Below, piece after piece: positions 18,782-27,912 of a stretch of 64,000 bases of DNA (position 1 is its first letter; each line of letters starts with the position of its first letter). This DNA is from Paenibacillus sp. RUD330 (lineage in GTDB: Bacteria; Bacillota; Bacilli; Paenibacillales; Paenibacillaceae), in NCBI RefSeq assembly GCF_002243345.2, contig NZ_CP022655.2:2792501-2856500 (forward strand). The letters are read 5' to 3'. Under the pieces are notes generated by a model that searched no databases, had not been told where the DNA came from, and saw only the letters and a program-made list of their open reading frames with translations. Position numbers and translations under genes: made by a program.

Positions 18782-19558
18782 TCACTCTTCCATGCCGACC
18801 AGCGTAAGCGGAATATTTTGCTTGCGCAGAGACTCCGCCATATCCTCTCCGAGGCCATCGTCCGCGACGATCATGCTGACATCTCCGATCGCGGCGACAT
18901 GCGTGAACGCCTGGACGCCGAACTTGCTGCTGTCCGCGAGCAGATACGCCTGGCCTGCCCGCTCGACCATCATCGCCTTGATCCGCGCCTGAAGCTCGTT
19001 GGATTCGCTGATTCCCCGTTCGGGATGGATACCCCGGCACGAGAAGAACAGCTTGTCCACGTAATAGGATTCCAGCGACCGTTCGGTAAGCGGTCCGACA
19101 AAGGACAGCGAGCTCTGAGTCAGCATCCCGCCCGCTGTAATGACGCGGATCTGCTCCTTGGAGGCGAGCTCCATCGTCACCTTCACCGAATTGGTCAATA
19201 CGGTCATCTCCATATCCGGCAGCATCGAGGCCATGTACCAGGCTGTCGTGCTGGCATCGAGAAAGATGCGGTCGCGGGGAAGGATCAGCTTGATCGCTTC
19301 CTCGGCGATCCGGCGTTTCTCCGCGGCATGGGCCACTTCGCGCAGCGCATAGGGAATTTCAGGCTGCAGGTTCTGGTTTTTCAGGCTGACCGCGCCTCCA
19401 TGCGAACGGCGCAGCTGTCCGGCGGCCTCCAGCCTGGCGAGATCGCGGCGGATCGTCTCCTCCGTTACTTCGCACAGACGGCTGAGCTCCGATACCCGCA
19501 TGCTGCCGTTTTCGTTTATCAGGCCGATGATTTTCTCGTAGCGCTCAGCAACTAGCAT
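18782..19558 (-). CDS. DeoR/GlpR family transcriptional regulator
   Basis: A 258-residue repressor. The N-terminal winged helix reads SMRVSELSRLCEVTEETIRRDLARLEAAGQLRRSHGG, the DeoR signature. The C-terminal DeoRC sugar-phosphate sensing domain has FLDASTTAWYMASML and VDKLFFSCRGIHPERGISE. In B. subtilis a DeoR-type protein (RhaR) represses the rhamnose operon and responds to an intermediate, so a similar role is likely here. GGGAGG precedes the ATG. It has its own promoter inside the end of lutC (19640-19668). The locus therefore carries both an intracellular repressor and an extracellular sensor system. Confidence 0.9.
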   Translation of the reverse strand: MLVAERYEKIIGLINENGSMRVSELSRLCEVTEETIRRDLARLEAAGQLRRSHGGAVSLKNQNLQPEIPYALREVAHAAEKRRIAEEAIKLILPRDRIFLDASTTAWYMASMLPDMEMTVLTNSVKVTMELASKEQIRVITAGGMLTQSSLSFVGPLTERSLESYYVDKLFFSCRGIHPERGISESNELQARIKAMMVERAGQAYLLADSSKFGVQAFTHVAAIGDVSMIVADDGLGEDMAESLRKQNIPLTLVGMEE

Positions 19559-19639
19559 GCTGCCGTTCCTCCCTTTGATTCGCTGCCGGACCCGATTTGC
19601 TCGCCATGGCCGGACAGTTTCATTTCTCCATAAACTCCA

Positions 19640-19668
19640 ATTTTATTCTATCGGTCTCCGCAGATCAA
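19640..19668 (-). promoter_or_regulatory. Sigma-A-type promoter for the DeoR gene
   Basis: On the minus strand TTGATC (19663-19668) and TAAAAT (19640-19645) are separated by exactly 17 bases. The -35 half lies inside the 3' end of lutC, so the regulator can be made without the catabolic operon. Confidence 0.6.
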
Positions 19669-20379
19669 TACATGGACGATGCCGGGACCGTGCACGCCGA
19701 TCGTGAGGTCGTTCTCGATGTCGGCCGAGCGGCTCGGACCCGAGATGAAATGCATGCCGGCCGGCATCCCTTCCCGCCCCCCGGTGGCAACCTTCTCCAG
19801 CACCTCGCCCATTCTCGTAAACAGCCGGCTCAGAGGCATGAGGACGATGAGCACGGCCGGCAGCAGACTGACCGATCTGCCCTTGCCGCCGTCCGACAGG
19901 ACGATGACGGAGCCCGTATAGGCCGCTCCGTAGTCCGCTTCCACGACGCCAAAATCGGCCGCGGCCGCGACTGCCTTCCAGTCCTCCCGCTCGCGGCTGT
20001 TCCACACTTGGATATCCGTATGAGGCAGGCGAGCCTCCAGGGAGAGCCGATCCAGACCCGGCTGATTTTGCCGGAGCAGCGTCCGGGCTTTCATTTCCAT
20101 GGCCTTGGCGGCGATGTAAGCGCCGGCTTCGGCCTCCGTCGATACATAGGCGGCATGCCCGCCAACGGAGATGAACTGCGAGACGAACCTTTCGATCTTC
20201 TCCTGAGCCGTCCATTCCAGGCCGTTCCAGAAGTCGGGTGCTCCCTTGTACGGATGCTCCGGCGGCTCGGTCAGCCGGCCGCGCCCCATCCGGCCGGCGA
20301 TCATGCCGAAAAATTTCTCCTGCTTGCGGCGCGACTGCATCTCGAGCCGTTCCAGAAGCTGCTTATGCGTTTCAGCCAT
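19648..20379 (-). CDS. lutC: Lactate utilization protein C (LUD domain)
   Basis: A 243-residue LUD-domain protein, the third subunit of the LutABC L-lactate oxidising complex. MAETHKQLLERLEMQSRRKQEKFFGMIAGRMGR is the expected N-terminus, and the domain holds FGVVEADYGAAYTGSVIVLSDGGKGRSVSLLP, FISGPSRSADIENDLTIGVHGPG and LICGD near the end. The ATG at 20379 overlaps the lutB stop as ATGGCTGA and follows AAGGGAAGG; an in-frame ATG six bases earlier is an alternative. The complex should turn L-lactate into pyruvate, completing oxidation of the lactaldehyde made by rhaEW. Confidence 0.92.
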   Translation of the reverse strand: MAETHKQLLERLEMQSRRKQEKFFGMIAGRMGRGRLTEPPEHPYKGAPDFWNGLEWTAQEKIERFVSQFISVGGHAAYVSTEAEAGAYIAAKAMEMKARTLLRQNQPGLDRLSLEARLPHTDIQVWNSREREDWKAVAAAADFGVVEADYGAAYTGSVIVLSDGGKGRSVSLLPAVLIVLMPLSRLFTRMGEVLEKVATGGREGMPAGMHFISGPSRSADIENDLTIGVHGPGIVHVLICGDR

Positions 20380-21877
20380 GTCCATCCTTCCCTTCGTCCC
20401 GGAAATGAAGGTAATCCCGCATCCGCTGCTGCACATCCGCTTCCGCGAAAATCGGAGCCTGCTCCGCTTCCTTGCGGATTCTTCCCCAGTCGTCCCTGAA
20501 CGAGCGGCTAGGCAAGGCCGGCGTCACCCGGAAAGCATTCCAGTCCTTGAGCGGTCCAAGCCGGATTCGGATGCCTCCGTCCTTGGCAATGAGCTTCTGG
20601 CCGATCTTGCCGAGCTTCAGCGCGGCGCCCATTCGGCCCGAGCCGCCCGCGACGGCGGCGAAGCCTTTCATGCCGATCGCTTCCGCCTTGCTGCCATGTC
20701 CGCTTTCCACCTTGCGTCTGCGCAGATAGACAAGCATGTCATGCAGAGGTATTTTCACCGGACAGGCTTCGTAACAGGCTCCGCACAGGCTAGAGGCGTT
20801 GGCGATGTCGTCCCACTCCGCCACGTTGCGGTTGAGCGAAGGAGCAAGCACAGCGCCGATCGGGCCGCTGTAGGTGCCGCCGTAGGCGTGTCCGCCGATA
20901 TGGCGGTAGACCGGACAGGCGTTGAGGCAGGCGCCGCAGCGGATGCAGTTGAGCAGCTCCTGGAATTCCGGATCGCCGAGCTGGTTCGAGCGGCCGTTGT
21001 CCACGATGATGACATGCATCTCCTCGGGACCGTCAGCATCTTCGTCCCGCCTCGGCCCGCTGATGCCGGACATGTAGACGGTCAGCTTCTGCCCGGTCGC
21101 GGAGCGCGGCAGCAGCGTCGCCATCACCTCGAGATCGTCCCAGGACGGCACTATCCGCTCCATGCCCATCAGCGTGATCTGTGTTTTCGGCACGGTGCTG
21201 ACCATGCGCGCATTGCCCTCGTTCTCGAACAGCACGATCGAGCCGGTCTCCGCGACGGCGAAATTGCAGCCCGTCATGCCGATATCGGCCTCCAGGAATT
21301 TATCGCGCAGCTTCTGCCGCACGAAGCCGGCCAGAACCGCAGTATCCGGCTCCAGCGTGCGGCCCGCTTCCTTGGACAGCAGCTCGGCGATCTGATGCCT
21401 GTTCTTGTGGATGGCGGGAATGATGATATGCGACGGAGTCTCCCCCGCCAGCTGGATGATGTACTCGCCGAGATCGGTCTCGATCGCTTCGATGCCCTGC
21501 TCCTCCAGCGCGTGGTTGAGATGGAGCTCCTCGGTCACCATCGACTTGGATTTGACGACGCTGCGCGCTTTCTTGCTGGCAGCCACCGCAAGCGCAAGCT
21601 GGACGGCTTCGGCGGAATCGGAGGCGAAGTGGACATGCGCGCCGTTCAGCCTGGCGTTCGCAACGAACCGCTCCAGGTAGTAATCCAGATGAGCGACCGT
21701 ATGGAGCCGGATCTGGCGCCCGCGCTCCCGCCACAACTCCCAATTGCCGTGCTCCTCCGATGCCAGCAGCTTGCCGCTGCGCAGCCTTTCGGTCGTGAAC
21801 TTGACCGCATTGCGGAGGAACTCGTCTCCCAGCGCGGCATCCGCTCTTTCCTTGACGCTTGATTTGACCGCCTTCAT
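20372..21877 (-). CDS. lutB: Lactate utilization iron-sulfur protein B
   Basis: A 501-residue cytoplasmic iron-sulfur protein. An N-terminal LUD domain (about 60-290) contains ITLMGMERIVPSWDDLEVMATLLPRSATGQ. Two ferredoxin-type motifs follow, CIRCGACLNACP and CGACYEACP, enough for two 4Fe-4S clusters, and a C-terminal LutB tail ends the protein. It forms LutABC with its neighbours. Its ATG overlaps the lutA stop (ATGA) and its end overlaps lutC, so the three are one translational unit. Length fits the family (about 475-500). Confidence 0.93.
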   Translation of the reverse strand: MKAVKSSVKERADAALGDEFLRNAVKFTTERLRSGKLLASEEHGNWELWRERGRQIRLHTVAHLDYYLERFVANARLNGAHVHFASDSAEAVQLALAVAASKKARSVVKSKSMVTEELHLNHALEEQGIEAIETDLGEYIIQLAGETPSHIIIPAIHKNRHQIAELLSKEAGRTLEPDTAVLAGFVRQKLRDKFLEADIGMTGCNFAVAETGSIVLFENEGNARMVSTVPKTQITLMGMERIVPSWDDLEVMATLLPRSATGQKLTVYMSGISGPRRDEDADGPEEMHVIIVDNGRSNQLGDPEFQELLNCIRCGACLNACPVYRHIGGHAYGGTYSGPIGAVLAPSLNRNVAEWDDIANASSLCGACYEACPVKIPLHDMLVYLRRRKVESGHGSKAEAIGMKGFAAVAGGSGRMGAALKLGKIGQKLIAKDGGIRIRLGPLKDWNAFRVTPALPSRSFRDDWGRIRKEAEQAPIFAEADVQQRMRDYLHFRDEGKDGHG

Positions 21878-22602
21878 CCCGCTCGCACCCCCTCGTCCAG
21901 CAGCTCCGCCAGATGCATGACCCGCACCGGCTCGCCGCGGTAGCGGAGATTGCCGGCAATGTTCATCAGGCAGGCCAGATCGAGCCCTACGAGCACCTCG
22001 GCCTCCGATTCCAGCACATGATCGGCCTTCTCCGTCACCATCGCGCCGGAGATATTGCCCATCTTAACGGCGAACGTGCCTCCGAAGCCGCAGCAGTCCT
22101 GGGCATAGGGCAGCGGAACGAAGTCCAGCCCTTTGACATTGCTCAGCAGCTCCATCGGCTCGTCCTTGATGCCGAGCAGGCGGCTGCCGTGGCAGGAGGG
22201 ATGATACGTTACTTTGTGGGGGAATTCGGCGCCGAGATCCGTGATTCCGAGCACTTGGACGAGAAACTGGGTGAATTCGAACGTCTTGCGCTCCAGCGCG
22301 CGGGCTTTGTCCCGATAGGCGGGCTCGTCTTTGAACAGCTCCGGATAATGGTGGACCATATACGTGCAGGAGCCGGACGGAGACACGACGAAGTCGCTGT
22401 CCTCGAAAGCATCCAGAATCGTCCGCGCCGTCGCCCGCGCCTCCTCCCAATACCCGCTGTTGTAAGCGGGCTGGCCGCAGCAGGTCTGCACGGTCGGGAA
22501 GTCGAGCTGGACGCCGCAGCGGGCGAGCAGCCTGACCATCGCTTCTCCGGCGCGCGGGAAGAGCGCGTCGCTGAGACAGGTGATGAACAGCGAAACTTTC
22601 AT
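21874..22602 (-). CDS. lutA: Lactate utilization protein A (cysteine-rich Fe-S oxidoreductase)
   Basis: A 242-residue protein with two CCG domains, the cysteine-rich heterodisulfide-reductase-like fold. The pairs FPTVQTCCGQPAYNSGYW and PYAQDCCGFGGTFAVK are the CCG motifs, and TYHPSCHGSRLLG lies between them. The ATG at 22602 follows AAGGAGGGG. A gap of 196 bases separates it from rhaB; the gap contains an imperfect GTTCGAGATC hairpin but no T-tract, so the genes are probably co-transcribed. In this place the complex oxidises L-lactate derived from rhamnose. Confidence 0.93.
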   Translation of the reverse strand: MKVSLFITCLSDALFPRAGEAMVRLLARCGVQLDFPTVQTCCGQPAYNSGYWEEARATARTILDAFEDSDFVVSPSGSCTYMVHHYPELFKDEPAYRDKARALERKTFEFTQFLVQVLGITDLGAEFPHKVTYHPSCHGSRLLGIKDEPMELLSNVKGLDFVPLPYAQDCCGFGGTFAVKMGNISGAMVTEKADHVLESEAEVLVGLDLACLMNIAGNLRYRGEPVRVMHLAELLDEGVRAG

Positions 22603-22798
22603 CTGAATCCCCTCCTTCTTGACTCGAGAATGGAGGCGTCCTCCGATCGCTGCTGAAGACGGTTTGGTGGATCCGCCCCTCTCTGGGGGGAATCCGTCTT
22701 CAAGAACGAACGCTGACGCTTCTCCAGATCCCATCGATTTTTATTCGTTTGGCTTGAGGCGGGTTCGATCTTCTTTTTTGATCTCGAACGACCCTTCT

Positions 22799-24265
22799 CT
22801 AGCCGATCAGGGCCTTGAACCTGCCGAAGGCTTCGTCCCAGGCCTCCGGGTCCCGAGGCTCGTAGACCTGGACCGGGAACGAATCCCGGATCAGGCCGCG
22901 GGCTTCGCCGAGGCCGCCCAGCTCGCCGGAGGCGATCCATTGCACGGCCAGATTGCCGATGGCGCTGCCTTCCGCAGGGCCCGCCCAGACCGGCCGCCCG
23001 ATTGCATTCGCCGTCCATTGGCAGAGCAGCTCGTTGTGGATGCCGCCGCCGACCATATGCAAGCCGTCGAACGCCTGTCCGGACAGCTGCTCGGTCTGCT
23101 CCAGAACCTGGCGGTACTTGAGCGCCAAGCTCTCCAGAATGCAGCGGGCCGTCGCCCCGGGTCCGCGAGGGGCTCTCTGTCCGGTCGCCTCGCAGTATGC
23201 GCGGATCCGCCCCGGCATGTCGCCGGGAGGCAGAAACGACGGCGCATCCGGGTCGATGAGCGAGGCGAAAGGCATCGACTCCGCCGCCATGCACACCAGC
23301 TCCGGGAACTCCAGCGGCAGTCCGGCCCGTTCCCACTCCCTCCGCGATTCCTGCAGCAGCCACAGGCCCATGATGTTCTTGAGGAGCCGGAAGGTGCCGC
23401 AGGCGCCGCCTTCGTTGGTGAAGTTGAGGCTGCGTGCTTCCTCGCTTAAGATCGGGGCATCGAGCTCCGTCCCGAGCAGCGACCAGGTGCCGCAGCTGAG
23501 ATAGGCGAAATTCCGCTGCAGCGAAGGCACGGCCACGACGGCCGATGCGGTGTCATGCTCCGCGGCGGTAAAGACGGCGATAGGACCGGCGCCGAGCTCC
23601 TTGCGGACGGAAGCTTGCAGGCTGCCCGCCGCCGAGCCCGGCTGCGCCACGCGGCCGAACCAGGACGGCGACAAGCCGAGCTTGGCGATAAGCTCCCCGT
23701 CCCAATCCATCGTGGACGGATTGAACAATTGGGTCGTGCTGCAGGTGGTGAATTCTCCCACGGCTTCTCCGGTGAGGAAATAACGCAGCAGCTCCGGAAT
23801 CATCAGCATCCGCTCCGCAGCTGCCAGCTGCGGAGACTGCCGGCGGACCAGTCCGTACAGCTGATAGATGGTGTTGAAGGGCTGGAACTGGATGCCCGTG
23901 CGGGAGAAGATTTCCTGTGCGGAGACGAGGCTCGTCACCTCGTCCATCATCCCGAGCGTCCCTTCATCCCGGTAATGCAGCGGATTGCCCAGCAGAGCCC
24001 CGTCCGCTCCGATGAAGCCGAAGTCCACCGCCCAGGAGTCGATGGCGAGGCTGGACACCGGAATCCCTTGCCGCAGCGTCTTGCGAAGCCCGTTCTTGAT
24101 CTCCTGATGCAGTCCGAGCAGATTCCAGTGCAGCCGTCCGGCAACTAAGACCGGTTCGTTCCGGAAGCGGTGGATCTCTGTCGTCTCGATGCGGCCGCCG
24201 CGGATGCGCCCGGCGATTGCCCTGCCGCTGCCCGCTCCGAGGTCGAAGGCGAGAATATCCGACAT
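22799..24265 (-). CDS. rhaB: Rhamnulokinase
   Basis: A 488-residue FGGY-family sugar kinase that makes L-rhamnulose-1-phosphate. The N-terminal phosphate motif DLGAGSGRAIAG and the RhaB-type RFRNEPV, LAIDSWAVDFGFI, and SCGTWSLLGTELDAPIL blocks are all visible, with the C-terminal MVGGGIHNELLCQWTANAIGRPVWAGPAEGSAIGN split over the ATP-binding site. It follows rhaA by 17 bases. Family identity with rhamnulokinase rather than fuculokinase rests on the RFRNEPV start and on its place beside rhaA and rhaEW. Confidence 0.94.
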   Translation of the reverse strand: MSDILAFDLGAGSGRAIAGRIRGGRIETTEIHRFRNEPVLVAGRLHWNLLGLHQEIKNGLRKTLRQGIPVSSLAIDSWAVDFGFIGADGALLGNPLHYRDEGTLGMMDEVTSLVSAQEIFSRTGIQFQPFNTIYQLYGLVRRQSPQLAAAERMLMIPELLRYFLTGEAVGEFTTCSTTQLFNPSTMDWDGELIAKLGLSPSWFGRVAQPGSAAGSLQASVRKELGAGPIAVFTAAEHDTASAVVAVPSLQRNFAYLSCGTWSLLGTELDAPILSEEARSLNFTNEGGACGTFRLLKNIMGLWLLQESRREWERAGLPLEFPELVCMAAESMPFASLIDPDAPSFLPPGDMPGRIRAYCEATGQRAPRGPGATARCILESLALKYRQVLEQTEQLSGQAFDGLHMVGGGIHNELLCQWTANAIGRPVWAGPAEGSAIGNLAVQWIASGELGGLGEARGLIRDSFPVQVYEPRDPEAWDEAFGRFKALIG

Positions 24266-24282
24266 CGCTGCCCCCCCTCTCT

Positions 24283-25551
24283 TCAGCCCCGGTTCAGCAG
24301 AACCTGCCGCTCATAGGATTTGACTTCATCGAGCCACTGCTCGCGAACGGGAACGCCCCGGGTAGCGCAGTAGTAGTCCCAGACCGCTCCATGCGGATAG
24401 CTCTTGAGCTCTTCCGTCAGCGCAAGCCGGGTCGTGTAATCGCCTTCAAGTTCGGCCGCCTTGAGCTGCTCGACCGGCTCCAGCTTGGCGCGCAGCAGCG
24501 ATTTGATCGTATTGCGGGTTCCGATGACCCAAGCCGCGACGCGATTGATGCTGGCATCGAAGAAATCGAGTCCGATATGGGTCGTATCCAGAAGGCCGCC
24601 GCGAACAAGCTCGCGGCCGATCTCCAGCAGCTCGTCGTCGAGAACGACGACATGGTCGCTGTCCCAGCGCATCGGGCGGCTGACATGGAGCAGGATTCCG
24701 CTGGTGAACAGGCTCAGCGCGGACAGCTTGCCGGAGATGACCTCCGTCGGATGGAAATGGCCGGCATCGAGGCAGATCAGCTTGCCGCTCGTCATTCCAT
24801 AGCCCATGTAGAACTCATGCGAGCCGACGACATAGGCTTCCGAGCCGAGGCCGAACAGCTTGCTCTCGACGGCATCCAGGTTATGGGCGGGATCGATGTC
24901 CTCCGCGAAAATCTCATCCAGCGACTCCTTCAGCCGGCGGCGCGGGGACAGCCGGTCGACCGGAACATCCTTGTAGCCGTCGGGCACCCAGATGTTCGTC
25001 ACGCATGGCTGGCCGAGCTGCTCGCCGAAGGAAGCGCCGATGCGGCGCGATGCCTTGCAGTGCTCGATCCAGAACCGGCGGATGGCCGGATCGGAATGGC
25101 TGAGCGTGAAGCCGTCGGCGGAGTTGTCATGGGAGAAGCAAGTCGGATTGAAGTCCAGTCCCAGTCCCTGCTCCTTGGCCCAGACGACCCACTTCTGGAA
25201 ATGGCGCGGCTCCAGCCCGTCCAGGTCGACCTGCTCGTCGGTATCCGCGTAGATCGCGTGCAGATTGACCTTGTGCTTGCCCGGAATGAGCGAGAACGCA
25301 AGCTCCATATCCGCCCGCAGCTCCTCCGCCGTCCGGGCGGCTCCCGGATGGCTTCCGGTGACGGAGATGCCGCCGCTGAGATCCCGGTCCCGGAAGAGGA
25401 AGCCGCGCACGTCGTCTCCTTGCCAGCAATGCACGGAGATTTTGACCTTCTCCAGCTCTTCGAGAACGGAATCCGTATCGATTCCATGCCTGGCGTACAA
25501 TTTCCTTGCCGCTTCGTAAGCTTCGGTTGTTTCCGTTGGTATGGTCGTCAT
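24283..25551 (-). CDS. rhaA: L-rhamnose isomerase
   Basis: A 422-residue metal-dependent cytoplasmic isomerase converting L-rhamnose to L-rhamnulose. It matches the E. coli/B. subtilis RhaA type throughout: [76 protein letters not shown] and [14 protein letters not shown]; His, Asp and Glu residues in these blocks bind the two metals in the family. AAGGAGG precedes the ATG, 12 bases past the rhaEW stop. Confidence 0.95.
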   Translation of the reverse strand: MTTIPTETTEAYEAARKLYARHGIDTDSVLEELEKVKISVHCWQGDDVRGFLFRDRDLSGGISVTGSHPGAARTAEELRADMELAFSLIPGKHKVNLHAIYADTDEQVDLDGLEPRHFQKWVVWAKEQGLGLDFNPTCFSHDNSADGFTLSHSDPAIRRFWIEHCKASRRIGASFGEQLGQPCVTNIWVPDGYKDVPVDRLSPRRRLKESLDEIFAEDIDPAHNLDAVESKLFGLGSEAYVVGSHEFYMGYGMTSGKLICLDAGHFHPTEVISGKLSALSLFTSGILLHVSRPMRWDSDHVVVLDDELLEIGRELVRGGLLDTTHIGLDFFDASINRVAAWVIGTRNTIKSLLRAKLEPVEQLKAAELEGDYTTRLALTEELKSYPHGAVWDYYCATRGVPVREQWLDEVKSYERQVLLNRG

Positions 25552-25563
25552 CGCTTGGCCTCC

Positions 25564-27633
25564 TTATCTTGTGAATGCAGCGGGCACGCCGCCGTCGACG
25601 GTCAGCATGCAGCCAGTCGTTTTTTCCGATTTGGAGGAGGCGAAGAAAGCGATCCCCTCCGCGATGTCGCGCGGATAGATGTTCACCAGGAGAGTCGTCC
25701 GCTTGCGGTAGTACTCCTCCAGCTCATCCGGCTCGATGCCGTACGCGGCCGCGCGCTCGTTTCTCCAGCCGGAATTCCAGATCGCCGACCCTTGCAGGAT
25801 CGCGTCGGGCAGGATCGTGTTGACGCGAATGCCGTGGCTGCCGCCTTCGGCTGCGATGCAGCGCGCCAGATGGGCTTCCAGCGCTTTGGCCGCGCTGTAG
25901 GCGGAAGCGTTTTTGCCTGCATAGACCGAGTTCTTGGAGCCGACGAACACCATGCTGCCGCCGATGTCCTGCTCCTTCATCAGCTTGAACGCCTCGCGGG
26001 CGACAAGGAAGTAGCCCGTGCCGAGGACATTCAGATTGAGATTCCATTCCTTCAGCGTCGTTTCGTCGAACGGGCTCGACGTCGCCAGACCTGCGTTGTT
26101 GACGATAATGTCCACGCCGCCGTAGGCAAGCGCCGTCTTCGCATAGGCTGCCATGACGGCTTCTTCGCTCGTCACGTCCATCTTGACCGCGATCGCCCGT
26201 CCAGCACCGTGGACGTCGTTGATTTCTTCCGCGATCGCGGCCGCTCCCTCCAGGTTGAGGTCGGCCAGCACGACATGCGCGCCTTCGCCCGCCAGCCTGC
26301 GGGCCGTCTCGCTGCCGATGCCGCCGGCTCCGCCGGTGATGAAGGCGATCTTGCGGGAAAATTCGGCCTCTGGCGGCGCCAGCGACAGTTTGTACAGCTC
26401 CAAAGGCCAGTATTCGACCTGAAAGGATTCTTCCTCGCTCAGCGATACGAAGCCGCCAAGAGCCGCCGCGCCGCGCATGACGGCGATCGCGCGATGGTAG
26501 AGCGCTCCGCTGATTTCGGCGTTCGCCCTGCTTTTGCCCGTATTGATCATGCCTACGCCTGGAATCAGGATGACGCGCGGAGCCGCTTCGAACATGACGT
26601 CGCCCTCGCTCTTGTTGCGCTCGAAGTACGCTTTGTACTCCTCCTTGTAAGCTCCGATTCCTTCCTTCAGCTTGGCCTTGAGTCCGTCGATGTCGTTGGG
26701 ATCAGGGGTCCAGTCTACATAAAGCGGGACAACCTTCGTGTGGACGAGGTGATCGGGGCAGGCGGCGCCGACCTGCGACAGCCTAGAAGCATCCCGGCCG
26801 CCTGCGAACTGAAGCACATCGTCGGCATCGTCGAAGGCCAGCAGCATCTTGCGGGAATCGCCGACAGCTCCGCGGATGAGCGGCATGACCGCCGCCGCCG
26901 CGGCGCGGCGCTGCTCCTGCGGCAAGGCTTCGTGCTCCGCGCCGCCGAACAGCTTACCTTCATCCACGCGTGCCTCGATGAATGCGGCCGCCTCATCGAT
27001 GATTTCGATCGTTTTGGCGTAGCTGGCTTCCGCCGTCTCTCCCCAGGTGACGAGGCCATGCTTCTCCATCAGGACGAGCTCGGCGTCGGGATTGCTGCGG
27101 ACGCCTTCGGCAATCAGCTTGGACAGGCGGAAGCCGGGGCGGATGTAAGGCACCCATACAAATCGGCTGCCAAAGATCTCCTTGGCGATTTCCTTGCCGT
27201 TGTCGGCGCAGCAGATGCTGATGATGGAATCCGGATGGGTATGGTCGACATGCCTGAACGGCAGGAACGCATGCAGAAGCGTCTCGATGGATGCGCGCGG
27301 ATGAGAGGCGTCGATCATGCAATGGGACAGGTAAGAGACCATCTCCTCGTCGCTCATGTCCTCCTGCTCCATCAACGGGCGGATATCCTCCAGACGAAGG
27401 CCGGTGAAGTTGTTCGCCTTCATCGTCGCCAGATCGGAGCCGCTTCCTTTGACGTACATGACTTCCACGTCGCGGCCGCGGAAATCCTTGACGACCGTCT
27501 TGCTGGAAGTGTTGCCTCCGCCCCAGTTGCATACCCGGCGGTCGGAACCGATGAGATTGGACCGGTAGACAAGCTCCTCAAGCGTGCTTCCGCATTGCCC
27601 GGCTTCTTCTGAATTCCATTTGTTTTCGATCAT
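25564..27633 (-). CDS. rhaEW: Bifunctional rhamnulose-1-phosphate aldolase/lactaldehyde dehydrogenase
   Basis: A 689-residue fusion, as in B. subtilis RhaEW (YuxG). The N-terminal class II aldolase domain (to about 400) holds the zinc-ligand region FRHVDHTHPDS and VLMEKHGLVTWGE and cleaves rhamnulose-1-phosphate into dihydroxyacetone phosphate and L-lactaldehyde. The C-terminal SDR domain binds NAD at ITGGAGGIGSETARRL and has the catalytic YSAAK; it oxidises lactaldehyde to lactate. The ATG at 27633 follows GGAGGT and replaces a start 48 bases upstream that lies in the promoter. It is the first gene of the catabolic transcript. Confidence 0.95.
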   Translation of the reverse strand: MIENKWNSEEAGQCGSTLEELVYRSNLIGSDRRVCNWGGGNTSSKTVVKDFRGRDVEVMYVKGSGSDLATMKANNFTGLRLEDIRPLMEQEDMSDEEMVSYLSHCMIDASHPRASIETLLHAFLPFRHVDHTHPDSIISICCADNGKEIAKEIFGSRFVWVPYIRPGFRLSKLIAEGVRSNPDAELVLMEKHGLVTWGETAEASYAKTIEIIDEAAAFIEARVDEGKLFGGAEHEALPQEQRRAAAAAVMPLIRGAVGDSRKMLLAFDDADDVLQFAGGRDASRLSQVGAACPDHLVHTKVVPLYVDWTPDPNDIDGLKAKLKEGIGAYKEEYKAYFERNKSEGDVMFEAAPRVILIPGVGMINTGKSRANAEISGALYHRAIAVMRGAAALGGFVSLSEEESFQVEYWPLELYKLSLAPPEAEFSRKIAFITGGAGGIGSETARRLAGEGAHVVLADLNLEGAAAIAEEINDVHGAGRAIAVKMDVTSEEAVMAAYAKTALAYGGVDIIVNNAGLATSSPFDETTLKEWNLNLNVLGTGYFLVAREAFKLMKEQDIGGSMVFVGSKNSVYAGKNASAYSAAKALEAHLARCIAAEGGSHGIRVNTILPDAILQGSAIWNSGWRNERAAAYGIEPDELEEYYRKRTTLLVNIYPRDIAEGIAFFASSKSEKTTGCMLTVDGGVPAAFTR

Positions 27634-27660
27634 ATTGACCTCCGGAATGTTTTGATATTG

Positions 27661-27711
27661 TGTATATGACCACTCTATCACATCCGTTTATATTTGAATA
27701 GATCCGTTTAT
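27661..27711 (-). promoter_or_regulatory. rhaEW promoter with two 20-bp-spaced direct repeats
   Basis: On the minus strand ATAAACGGAT occurs twice, at 27702-27711 and 27682-27691, exactly 20 bp apart (two helical turns). The second copy covers the place of a -35 hexamer, 17 bases upstream of TATACA (27661-27666), and no good -35 exists. This is the layout of an AraC-family activator site, and the YesN-like regulator of this locus is the obvious candidate. Confidence 0.7.
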
Positions 27712-27912
27712 GTCTGTATTCAAAGAAATTCAAGTCCTTATCCGCATTTGGATGCGAAAATGAGGAGCCGCGCCTTCCGACACGGCTCTTTCAACGGAAC
27801 ATTCGCTTCCTTGCAGACGGCTGACCCCCTCCCGACCGCCCGATGCGGGGCGTCGTGGCGCCGCCTGCCATGCAAGATTCGGCTCTCCGCATAGGGAAAT
27901 AAAAGACCTTGC

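Noticed and set aside
24217-27612. A 1131-codon open frame on the plus strand over the rhaA and rhaEW genes
   Set aside because: It is antisense to two certain enzymes, has Arg/Asp/Gln-rich text with no motif, and arises from the high-GC codon pattern of the real genes.
27762-27812. Terminator hairpin GAGCCG/CGGCTC downstream of the methyltransferase gene
   Set aside because: Only six pairs with a large loop and a short T run; too weak to list as a terminator.
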